Shown piece after piece: positions 42,908 through 49,377 of a stretch of DNA of 49,377 nucleotides. Both the position numbers and the translations under genes were made by a program. The DNA is taken from the NCBI GenBank assembly GCA_021776345.1, contig JAJFGC010000256.1, forward strand, positions 1 to 49,377, read 5' to 3'. Each line of letters opens with the position of its first letter. Positions within the stretch are counted from its first letter, which is position 1. The stretch comes from Hyphococcus sp. (GTDB lineage Bacteria > Pseudomonadota > Alphaproteobacteria > Caulobacterales > Parvularculaceae). Below the pieces are notes generated by a model that worked only from the letters and a program-made list of their open reading frames with translations, did not search any database and was not told the origin of the DNA.

Positions 42908-43265
42908 GACGCAGCGACCATCAAGCCGCCCACAAGTAAGGTCAAGATGGCGGCGTTTGGTTAAGCTTTCCCAACCTCGTAATTTGAGGCAAAAAAGCGC
43001 GACGTCACGCGCATCTTGTTCAAAAGCAACCGCCTGGCCATCGATGAACATGATGGTGTAAGGCATATAACCGCCCATCGACCCTGTATCGAGGCGTGAC
43101 CGGACCCCCAACATCTACTGCCCAAGCAACGACCCCGGCGTAATTATCAAAATCAGCAATCACTTCATATGGCGGGCTGACAAACTGGGCTCTCGCGCCG
43201 CGCGGATCAGCCCCGGCAGCCGGCAATACCGGCCACTGGCGTGACGCTGCGCCATCCGTCTGCAT
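42908..43265 (-). pseudogene. frame-disrupted ORF between the gsp lipoprotein and gspO
   Basis: Two overlapping leftward frames each look protein-like on one side only. From the right, ARAQFVSPPYEVIADFDNYA then GVVAWAVDVG; from about 43108 on, VRSRLDTGSMGGYMPYTIMF then IDGQAVAFEQDARDVALF. They meet at a run of five identical bases (43105-43109, C on the plus strand), and deleting one base joins them. The resulting peptide of roughly 90-110 residues is not a family I know, and no stop separates it from gspO. It could be a decayed gene or an assembly error. Its right end overlaps the lipoprotein gene. Confidence 0.38.
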
Positions 43266-43695
43266 CTTCGGCCGTAATCAGACCGCGCTGCACATAGCTG
43301 CCGCCCTCAAAGCCGCTGCCAAACTGGACAGAAACGTTCAACGAAATGGCATTCTCGCCAGTGAAAGTGAGCCCTTCATGAACCCCGTATCCAGCTGCGC
43401 CGGACCGGTCCTGAAGCGTTAAGCGCTGGCTGATCCCGTCCAACACGACCTCCCCCGCTTTACCGGACACAAAACGAAATACCGCCATCGGTCGCTCAGC
43501 ATCCAGGGTCCACAATACCATGCCGCACTCGCCTTCAGGGATTTGCGGTTTTTCGATCGCGGTGAGAATCATCTTGCGTTCTGGGTCCAGCGCACCGGTA
43601 ACACTCTCTGCCTCCGACGGCGTTGGTTCGGTACCAATTGTTGTGCACCCAGCTACAAGCATGCCGAGGGCGAGCCGTCCATAATGTATTTTCAC
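43207..43695 (-). CDS. lipoprotein at the end of the gsp operon
   Basis: This 162-residue precursor has a short signal and lipobox (MKIHYGRLALGMLVAGC, Cys17). It should be lipidated and face the periplasm or outer membrane. Two Cys pairs may form disulphides (ECGM and the C-terminal GCRG). No family motif is recognised. It starts with GTG; GGAG is eight bases upstream, and the GTG overlaps the gspN stop as GTGA, so it is translated with the secretion genes. The position suggests an accessory part of the type II system, for example a pilotin-like or substrate protein, but the sequence does not prove it. Confidence 0.72.
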   Translation of the reverse strand: MKIHYGRLALGMLVAGCTTIGTEPTPSEAESVTGALDPERKMILTAIEKPQIPEGECGMVLWTLDAERPMAVFRFVSGKAGEVVLDGISQRLTLQDRSGAAGYGVHEGLTFTGENAISLNVSVQFGSGFEGGSYVQRGLITAEDADGWRSVTPVAGIAGCRG

Positions 43696-44471
43696 GTCTT
43701 CACTCCGCGAATCATGCCGACAGAATTATAAACCAGCTTAGCGCCGTTGTTCTCGAAGCCAAACGAAATCAAGGCGAAAGAAAGTTGTTCATCATCGGCC
43801 TCAACACCGGCGCTGATTTCGTAACGGAAATCAGGGCTGACGCGTAAGCCAATATCCATAGCGCCGTCACGGTTTACGCCCGCAAGCGAAGCAATAAACG
43901 TAGAGCCATCACAGGCAATTGGCCCGCTCAAGGCCAGCGGCGCGCGCTCAAACCGGGCAAGCGGCCGATCCAGAATATCGGTGCTCAGTGACCCAATAGC
44001 CTTGAGGCAGCCATTCTTAGAAAGCGACAGGCGATCAACATAAATTTGTCCTTGCCCCGTCACTGGCGCACCCAAAATAAAAACACTGTCGATCATATCA
44101 AGACTGACGACGGCGGTTACATTTTTGAGGTCGATGCTTCGCCCAAGCCCAAGAGAAAAACTTCCCTCGCCGGTTACATCTCCGCCGGCGAGAGAGACCG
44201 AGCCGCCGAGCCTTCCCCTTAACAATAAAAAGGGATTGACGCGAAATTGTATATCGCCCAGATGAATGCCATCCACCGCGACGCCTCGCGCTGACCCATT
44301 CCAAATCGACCCTTGAATGGCTCTGTAACTTAAATGGCTTTTCGCACTTGGCGCCATGTGAACCATCGTGGAGGCGGGCCAGAAGGCAATCAGTGAAACC
44401 GCGAACACAAATAGACAAAATGCTATTTGCAGCCTATTCGCGCGGATATTTAAATGCTCCACATTGATCAT
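43692..44471 (-). CDS. gspN: type II secretion system protein N
   Basis: This 259-residue bitopic inner membrane protein has an N-terminal helix (LQIAFCLFVFAVSLIAFWPAS). A periplasmic part of beta-rich AsmA-like character has family blocks YRAIQGSIWNGSARGVAVDG, LGDIQFRVNPFLLLRGRL and APLALSGPIACDG. GspN is optional in type II systems and its role is poorly defined. Start and stop both overlap neighbours by four bases (ATGA with gspM, GTGA with the lipoprotein). Confidence 0.85.
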   Translation of the reverse strand: MINVEHLNIRANRLQIAFCLFVFAVSLIAFWPASTMVHMAPSAKSHLSYRAIQGSIWNGSARGVAVDGIHLGDIQFRVNPFLLLRGRLGGSVSLAGGDVTGEGSFSLGLGRSIDLKNVTAVVSLDMIDSVFILGAPVTGQGQIYVDRLSLSKNGCLKAIGSLSTDILDRPLARFERAPLALSGPIACDGSTFIASLAGVNRDGAMDIGLRVSPDFRYEISAGVEADDEQLSFALISFGFENNGAKLVYNSVGMIRGVKT

Positions 44472-44947
44472 TGGGTGGCCGATCTGAAAACAATCTGTGT
44501 CCGAACCATGTTTTGACCGGCCGTGTCACGGGCAATATCGGCACTGGCCACCGCAATCCCATGGTCGCTATACAAGACCTGCAGCCAGGAGAATAATACT
44601 GACGATGATATATTCTCAGCGCTTGCCTCGACTTCATCGTCGGAACGCGCATTGACGTAATTCAATGTAATACCAGCATCACGCGCCGTCGTGATCAACA
44701 CCGTTCGGAACGCAGATGGCTCAGTCTGTTTTGTGGCTATGGGCGAAACAATCTTCTGCGACGCCGCCTCGAAAACAAGGTCATAGACATTTTCCGCTTG
44801 CGTGGCGTTGCGCGCCGCGCTCGTGCGCCAATCGTCCATCGGCGTCAAAACGAGATTGTAAAGAATGAAAACAACACAAAGCGCCGCTAATATAATAAGC
44901 AATGCGCGTTCGCGCGGAGATCGATCATTCCAGAGTTCTATCATCAT
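44468..44947 (-). CDS. gspM: type II secretion system protein M
   Basis: The protein has 159 residues. The start motif ELWNDRSPRERALLIILAAL with one membrane helix is typical of GspM, which pairs with GspL at the inner membrane platform. The periplasmic remainder has a ferredoxin-like pattern (AFRTVLITTARDAGITLNYV, VLFSWLQVLYSDHGIAVASAD). The start at 44947 overlaps the gspL stop as ATGA, which is better than the longer frame. The stop overlaps gspN in the same way. Confidence 0.9.
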   Translation of the reverse strand: MMIELWNDRSPRERALLIILAALCVVFILYNLVLTPMDDWRTSAARNATQAENVYDLVFEAASQKIVSPIATKQTEPSAFRTVLITTARDAGITLNYVNARSDDEVEASAENISSSVLFSWLQVLYSDHGIAVASADIARDTAGQNMVRTQIVFRSATQ

Positions 44948-46134
44948 TGCCCTACAATCAAGTCTCCAACCCATTCATTATTAGACCGCCGATAGCCACC
45001 CGCATCACGCACCGGAACGGCGGCGCTGGCAAGCTGAGCGCGAAACGCCTCTATATTGCGGTTGTCGCCGCTCCGGACGCTTATGACGAGCTGATTGCGT
45101 GTTTGATCATATCGCATACGATCAACGCGCACGCCATCTGTCTGAACAAGCGCATCACTAACGGCAGACGACAGACTTAGAAATGCGGAGTCGGCGCTGC
45201 TTGATAACACCGCACGGGCATTCGTATAGGGGTCAACATTGGCGGCATCAGGAAAATATTGGGCGTGCAACTCATTAGTTCGGTCTTCATAAGCCGCAGT
45301 CACGCGCATATCTCGAATGCCTTGGACTATATAGATCGATAAGAGAACCCCAATAAGCGCGGCAGCAAGGGAGCCGGCGCGGCGCCATTGTTTGACGCCG
45401 TCACGCCAGTGACCACGCGCTTGGCGCTTTCCCTGCAACAAATTTTCGGGCTGACGCTGATCCAACGCAACCGCGCAAAGACCAAAGAGGCCGTGCTCAC
45501 CAAGGGGGCGCCAATTTTGCGAAGATAGTTCCGGAATATCACACACGACGTTAGGATTGCCGTGGAAACTGCACTCTGCCAGGGAACCATCGCGAGCCAT
45601 GGGGCCAATTACAAATTCACTGATACTTGCCGCAGCGGCAAAGCCACGCGCGCCGACCCGTGCAACGATACGCGCCTCATCCACCGCAACGACTGGATTG
45701 CCATCATTATCTGGTAAACAAAGAAAATCCGGCGACAGAAAATCCAAATCAAGTCCCGCGTCAGCAAACGCGCCGCACCAGGCATCGATAATCTCATTAC
45801 GAATGGCGATGACGCGCCCTTCACTGCCCTTGTGGGAGGTCACCACATGCGTCGCGTCAACCGGTTCGGCCAGCTCATCTTCAAGAAGGTAACGCGCCGC
45901 CGCCAGGAATTTCGACCGGCTCTTTGGCGGCGCGGTGATGGTGCGCAGAGCAACATGTTCGCCAGAGATAATCGCAGAGACGCAACCCTCGACCGATTGC
46001 GCTTGTGCGAAATCTACAAGCGCGGCGGCATTATCCAGCTTCCCAGCGTCGACAAGCTGACCATGGTCTAGCTTGCCCCAATGCAGCGGTGCGTCGAGCG
46101 AGTGGCCCAAATAAAAAATAAAGCCCACACTCAC
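44944..46134 (-). CDS. gspL: type II secretion system protein L
   Basis: GspL is the 396-residue inner membrane protein that links the GspE ATPase in the cytoplasm to GspM. The N-terminal 230 residues are the actin-like cytoplasmic domain (LVDFAQAQSVEGCVSAIISG, KFLAAARYLLEDELAEPVDA). One helix follows (SLAAALIGVLLSIYIVQGI), then a periplasmic ferredoxin-like part (RVDRMRYDQTRNQLVISVRS). Translation starts with GTG overlapping the gspK stop (GTGA). GspE itself is not in the window. Confidence 0.9.
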   Translation of the reverse strand: MSVGFIFYLGHSLDAPLHWGKLDHGQLVDAGKLDNAAALVDFAQAQSVEGCVSAIISGEHVALRTITAPPKSRSKFLAAARYLLEDELAEPVDATHVVTSHKGSEGRVIAIRNEIIDAWCGAFADAGLDLDFLSPDFLCLPDNDGNPVVAVDEARIVARVGARGFAAAASISEFVIGPMARDGSLAECSFHGNPNVVCDIPELSSQNWRPLGEHGLFGLCAVALDQRQPENLLQGKRQARGHWRDGVKQWRRAGSLAAALIGVLLSIYIVQGIRDMRVTAAYEDRTNELHAQYFPDAANVDPYTNARAVLSSSADSAFLSLSSAVSDALVQTDGVRVDRMRYDQTRNQLVISVRSGDNRNIEAFRAQLASAAVPVRDAGGYRRSNNEWVGDLIVGQ

Positions 46135-47123
46135 GAGAAATCTCCCAAGCGGCGCGAAAGGAGACGCGGCCGACCGCTATCATCGACCTCGAATGTAAAC
46201 GTCGCCTTACGAGTGATGCCGGTCAGCTCAACATCGACGACAACGTCAATATAACGTGATTTAAGACCAATCCGACTATATAGTTCGGTGAACGGTTCTT
46301 CCCTGCCTTCTTCAGCCGCAGTCCAGAATTCTTCCGATGCACCAAAGCCCCCCGGCGGCCGGTTTTCGACCAGACGTGCGGCGTCAGAAAGTGAAATCGC
46401 GCCGAGGGTTAGCGCCGACAAAATCGGGGCCTGCGCGACCTGAAGTTGGTTGACGTTGATAAGCGATCCCTCCGTCTTGGGATAAGCACACAGCCAGGGA
46501 TGAAGCGTTGCGTATAGCGCTGGCGTTACGCCCGACATCGCCCTTAATTCACTAACATCACTCAGCAACGTTTCCCCAGTTCGGTAGGGCACTGGCAACG
46601 CCGAATAAAAACCGTCTTCCGCCCCACCCGATTCGACCCGTTGGTCCTGATCAATCCAATCTACAATGACGGACGTCAACTGGTCAGCGCTGCCAGCGCT
46701 GACCAGCCTGATGAGTTCTGCAAATTCCTCCTTAGCCGCAACGCTCTGAACCAGCTGACCGCTGTCATTATGCGTAACAAGGCTATTGACGTTCAAACAT
46801 GCCGTGCGATCAACAAAACGCAGCCTGACCACGCCATTTTCAATCGGCGTCTCGCGCGCTTGCGTAAACAAAACGCTATCCGGTGATGCTTGTTCCGGTG
46901 CAGCTTTATAAGCCTGGTCGATCGCCGCTATCGCCAACGCCTCTGCGCTGACCAGCCGCCAATCCGCATCGTGGCGTGCGTTAATTACAAAGGAGCGCTC
47001 GGTCGCAATCACAGTTTGCCGTGCCATCGATAAAACGATGAATGACAAAGTCGCGACCAGCATCAAAACAATGATCAGGGCGGCGCCTTTTTGTGCAGAA
47101 GAGTTACTTTTACGGTTGGTCAT
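46131..47123 (-). CDS. gspK: type II secretion minor pseudopilin K
   Basis: This 330-residue large minor pseudopilin should cap the pseudopilus tip. After a short basic leader, the cleavage context is AQKG followed by AALIIVLMLVATLSFIVLSM, without Glu at +5, which is the usual exception for GspK. The globular part has family blocks CLNVNSLV, VIVDWIDQDQ and YRTGETLLSDVSELRAMSGV, and the SAM-like helical insertion. ATG 47123 gives a leader of normal length and lies 14 bases inside the end of gspJ; the longer frame to 47183 adds nothing known. Confidence 0.92.
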   Translation of the reverse strand: MTNRKSNSSAQKGAALIIVLMLVATLSFIVLSMARQTVIATERSFVINARHDADWRLVSAEALAIAAIDQAYKAAPEQASPDSVLFTQARETPIENGVVRLRFVDRTACLNVNSLVTHNDSGQLVQSVAAKEEFAELIRLVSAGSADQLTSVIVDWIDQDQRVESGGAEDGFYSALPVPYRTGETLLSDVSELRAMSGVTPALYATLHPWLCAYPKTEGSLINVNQLQVAQAPILSALTLGAISLSDAARLVENRPPGGFGASEEFWTAAEEGREEPFTELYSRIGLKSRYIDVVVDVELTGITRKATFTFEVDDSGRPRLLSRRLGDFS

Positions 47124-47784
47124 CGCCAGCCCCCTCTGTGCCTGCGACATCTCCAATCCAGAACAATTGTCGCAACTCTCCAAACCGCGGTGTTTGCAGC
47201 GTTATTGCTATCGCAAGCGGTGCGCCGGAAACGCCCGCCCTCGGAGGCCAGGTCTGCGACCAATCCAACCGGCCGGATGTTTGGCCGGTTAGAAACTCAA
47301 TTTTTGCACCATCAATATTGTCGATCAGAACTTGCTCTGTCGTCGGTTGCCCGCGCGCCCCATCAAGAAATGGTCGCGTACGACGAACAAGCATGTTGCC
47401 GGATTCCAAATATTCAACTCTTTGTAGAGATGATCGCGGCGATACCCATTCCGGATTTGTCCAGCCTCTGCGGACAAAGGCGAACAAGACCGTCTCGCCT
47501 GCCGCGGCGGCCGAGACGTCAAAGGCTCCATCGCGAAATGTCGGCCCTTCAACCGCGCCAAATTCGTCGCGTACTGGTCGTAACGCAATCTGGGTCAAGT
47601 CATCTTTGAGAATCGCACGCGTTAACTCGACCGCCGCAATTTTCTGATCAGCGCGGCGGAACTGATCATTTGCATCAACACTCATCCGCATGATGACGAC
47701 ACCAGTCCCCGCGATGATAGAAAATATCAACAACGCAACGAGCAGCTCTGGCAATGAAAAGCCTTTTTGCGCGTTCACGGTCAT
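47110..47784 (-). CDS. gspJ: type II secretion minor pseudopilin J
   Basis: This 224-residue minor pseudopilin has leader MTVNAQKG, cleaved before FSLPELLVALLIFSIIA with Glu at +5. The body has the GspJ blocks AVELTRAILKDDLTQIALRP and VLFAFVRRGWTNPEW and RVEYLESGNMLVRR. It forms the tip complex with GspI and GspK. It overlaps gspI (ATGA) and gspK (14 bases). Confidence 0.92.
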   Translation of the reverse strand: MTVNAQKGFSLPELLVALLIFSIIAGTGVVIMRMSVDANDQFRRADQKIAAVELTRAILKDDLTQIALRPVRDEFGAVEGPTFRDGAFDVSAAAAGETVLFAFVRRGWTNPEWVSPRSSLQRVEYLESGNMLVRRTRPFLDGARGQPTTEQVLIDNIDGAKIEFLTGQTSGRLDWSQTWPPRAGVSGAPLAIAITLQTPRFGELRQLFWIGDVAGTEGAGDDQP

Positions 47785-48155
47785 GACGCCGCCTTCAGTG
47801 TGTCAATACGCGCAAGCATCTGATCAAAACCTGCAAGTTGCACGGTTATTTGCAGCTGATACAACCCGCCGGCTTCAAGCGGCATAAATGTTTGGCTGAC
47901 CAACCATTGCTGATCGGCAAATTCCAATTCTGTTATGTTGCTGCCAGCCTGAATAGAACCGTTCAAGGCAAGCGCGGTTACAGCAGCATTATCTGCAACA
48001 ATGCGCGCCAATAATTTATTTTCAACCGACGCCGCAGCGCGGGCGCTTTGTGCTGTCATCAACAACACCGCCCCCGCAACACCAGCAAGTATGGTCAGCG
48101 CAACCAACACTTCAACAAGGGTCATGCCCTTTTCGGATTCCGGCCTGCCGATCAT
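47781..48155 (-). CDS. gspI: type II secretion minor pseudopilin I
   Basis: This 124-residue minor pseudopilin has leader MIGRPESEKG, cleaved before MTLVEVLVALTILAGVAG with Glu at +5. The typical GspI block ENKLLARIVADNAAVTAL follows the N-terminal helix. The start overlaps the gspH stop and the stop overlaps the gspJ start, each by four bases, so the four minor pseudopilins are translationally linked. Confidence 0.92.
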   Translation of the reverse strand: MIGRPESEKGMTLVEVLVALTILAGVAGAVLLMTAQSARAAASVENKLLARIVADNAAVTALALNGSIQAGSNITELEFADQQWLVSQTFMPLEAGGLYQLQITVQLAGFDQMLARIDTLKAAS

Positions 48156-48670
48156 TCGGCCACAACTCCGATCTTGCCTGCTTCATTCATCGAAACGCCA
48201 ACAGACGGGTTTGCGCCAAACCACGCCGTAAAGGACGGCGCCGCGCCAATCGGGTCGATCAAGATCAACCGATCCGCTTCATCATTTTTTTTCTGGCCGG
48301 TCATCGCCCGCGAGTTCTCACTCAGTGATTGGGGCTGGTCTATTTCCAATCGAACACCGACGCCGTTAAGATTCAATGCACTGTTATTCGGCAAGACCCG
48401 CCACCCAGAATTGGTGAACTCAGACACTTCATATCCGCCCTTATTGAATTGAATTTGCATCGGTGTTCCCGTGATTGCGGCTCTGTTGACGATCTTTTGC
48501 AACCTTACCGCAAACAGTGTTGCATCTTGCGTCGCTGCGCTTCGCGATGGCGGCGCGTTCATCACGATCACGGATGCTGCCAGCGCCAGGATCGCTATCG
48601 CCACTAGGATTTCAACAAGCGAAAAACCTGTCTGACGTGCGGCCGTATTTATGATCCTTGCTCGGTCCAA
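48152..48670 (-). CDS. gspH: type II secretion minor pseudopilin H
   Basis: This 172-residue pseudopilin is cleaved in RQTG before FSLVEILVAIAILALAAS with Glu at +5. The remainder is a GspH-type beta-rich body (DATLFAVRLQKIVNRAAITG, PMQIQFNKGGYEV). No ATG is available in the leader. The best start is TTG 48670, inside the end of gspG by 22 bases with GGGA close upstream, so the exact start is less sure than the gene. Confidence 0.88.
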   Translation of the reverse strand: MDRARIINTAARQTGFSLVEILVAIAILALAASVIVMNAPPSRSAATQDATLFAVRLQKIVNRAAITGTPMQIQFNKGGYEVSEFTNSGWRVLPNNSALNLNGVGVRLEIDQPQSLSENSRAMTGQKKNDEADRLILIDPIGAAPSFTAWFGANPSVGVSMNEAGKIGVVAE

Positions 48671-49116
48671 TTCCCAATATCCGCGTTAAGGCCCTCGCCG
48701 CCTGGTTCACCGTCCGCCCCAAGCGAAAATATATCGACGACACCATTTTCACCAGGGAACCGGTATTGATAGGGAGCGCCCCATGGATCAACAGGCACTG
48801 CGCCGCGCAAATACCCGCCGGGACGGTAGCGATCAACCTGGCGCACGCCATCAGGAACAGAAACCAGCGCCGCCAACCCTTGTCTTGTGTTGGGATACGA
48901 CGACATATCCAATCGGTACTGGTCGAGAGCGCTTTCAATAACTCCGATGTCGATCTGCGCCTTTCTAACGGCGGCGCGATCTCGCTCAGGCAACACATTG
49001 ACCACCACAATGGCGGAAATAAAGGCAAGGATAGCAAGCACGACGAGAAGCTCGACAAGCGTGACGCCGCGCTGCTGACGGTTCTTCAAAAACCTCTTTT
49101 TGAGTTTTTCAATCAT
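48649..49116 (-). CDS. gspG: type II secretion major pseudopilin
   Basis: GspG builds the pseudopilus shaft. The 155 residues have leader ending QQRG, cleaved before VTLVELLVVLAILAFISAIV with Glu at +5. Then come the family block ALDQYRLDMSSYPNTRQGLA and the C-terminal calcium loop FSLGADGEPGGEGLNADIGN. AAGGAG seven bases before the ATG is the strongest ribosome site of the operon, which fits the need for this subunit in excess. Confidence 0.95.
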   Translation of the reverse strand: MIEKLKKRFLKNRQQRGVTLVELLVVLAILAFISAIVVVNVLPERDRAAVRKAQIDIGVIESALDQYRLDMSSYPNTRQGLAALVSVPDGVRQVDRYRPGGYLRGAVPVDPWGAPYQYRFPGENGVVDIFSLGADGEPGGEGLNADIGNWTEQGS

Positions 49117-49130
49117 TGAATTCTCCTTCT

Positions 49131-49377
49131 CTATCCGGCGGCAAGACTGTTTAGCCGGAGAATGGGTAACATGATCGCGGCAACAATAATGAGTATCAGG
49201 ACACCAATGCCCAAAATAATGGCGGGCTCTAACAACCGCAGAGCCGTCGTCGCTGCGGAATCAAATTCGTCTTCGAGCTGATCGGCCGTTTTGTCGAGCA
49301 TCATTGGCAATGAGCCCGAACGTTCGCCCGCGGCGATCATCGGCGCCATCATCGGCGGCATAACCCGCGATCGTTTG
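49131..49377 (-). CDS. gspF: type II secretion inner membrane protein F, C-terminal part (5' end outside window)
   Basis: The last 81 or so residues of the platform protein are visible: RSRVMPPMMAPMIAAGERSG, then LDKTADQLEDEFDSAATTAL and the final membrane helix (ILGIGVLILIIVAAIMLPIL). The AxGERSG..P block and the end are typical of GspF/PilC proteins. It is 14 bases upstream of gspG on the same strand; gspC, D and E are expected beyond the right edge. Confidence 0.93.
   Translation of the reverse strand, partial: KRSRVMPPMMAPMIAAGERSGSLPMMLDKTADQLEDEFDSAATTALRLLEPAIILGIGVLILIIVAAIMLPILRLNSLAAG

Overview
The window comes from an alphaproteobacterium, probably a marine or heterotrophic member. 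Three things point there. A cytochrome bc1 operon (petABC) has trmL diverging from its promoter side and mtnP downstream. An oxygen-dependent hemF lies nearby. A short GC-rich repeat (core CCCGGGCTTGTCCCGG) is of a kind common between genes in that class. No rRNA, tRNA, CRISPR array, transposase or phage gene was recognised.

Left part, 1-11,300: housekeeping genes. These are the end of ychF, petABC with a secreted alpha/beta hydrolase and mtnP behind it, trmL, a membrane protein of unknown function, a VOC protein, hemF, a metallo-beta-lactamase-fold lipoprotein, a YaiI-type protein and glpK. A gene-free stretch of about 730 bp follows. Next is a medium-chain-length PHA locus, 12,004-16,199: phasin, class II PHA synthase, PHA depolymerase, second phasin and a TetR regulator.

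Middle part, 16,202-23,374: a divergent cluster that looks like an envelope-lipid or phosphoglycan pathway. Leftward it encodes a metallophosphoesterase, a HIT protein, a nucleotidyltransferase, a CDP-glycerol glycerophosphotransferase-like protein and a flippase. Rightward it encodes a frame-disrupted short gene, a diacylglycerol-kinase-family lipid kinase and a protein resembling mitochondrial Tam41 (CDP-diacylglycerol synthase). This is my best candidate for an undescribed system. A signalling group follows, 23,406-27,203: a REC-LuxR regulator, a REC-histidine kinase, a kinase-like protein that has lost its phospho-acceptor His, and a tandem-PilZ protein.

Right part: a type I secretion locus, 27,597-42,124. 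It holds a TolC-like outer membrane protein, a 2550-residue RTX/cadherin adhesin, two different ABC exporter subunits with complementary defects in their ATPase motifs, and an HlyD-type adaptor. Pairing two unlike ABC subunits with one giant adhesin is the second system worth following. From 42,131 to the right edge there is a leftward type II secretion operon: gspF (cut by the edge), G, H, I, J, K, L, M and N, then a lipoprotein, a frame-disrupted ORF and gspO. Nearly every junction is a 4-base stop/start overlap.

Three places (about 2423-2461, 21,404-21,410 and 43,105-43,109) look like single-base frame breaks in otherwise protein-like sequence. They are either real lesions or assembly errors. 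All functions are read from motifs by eye; no database search was possible.
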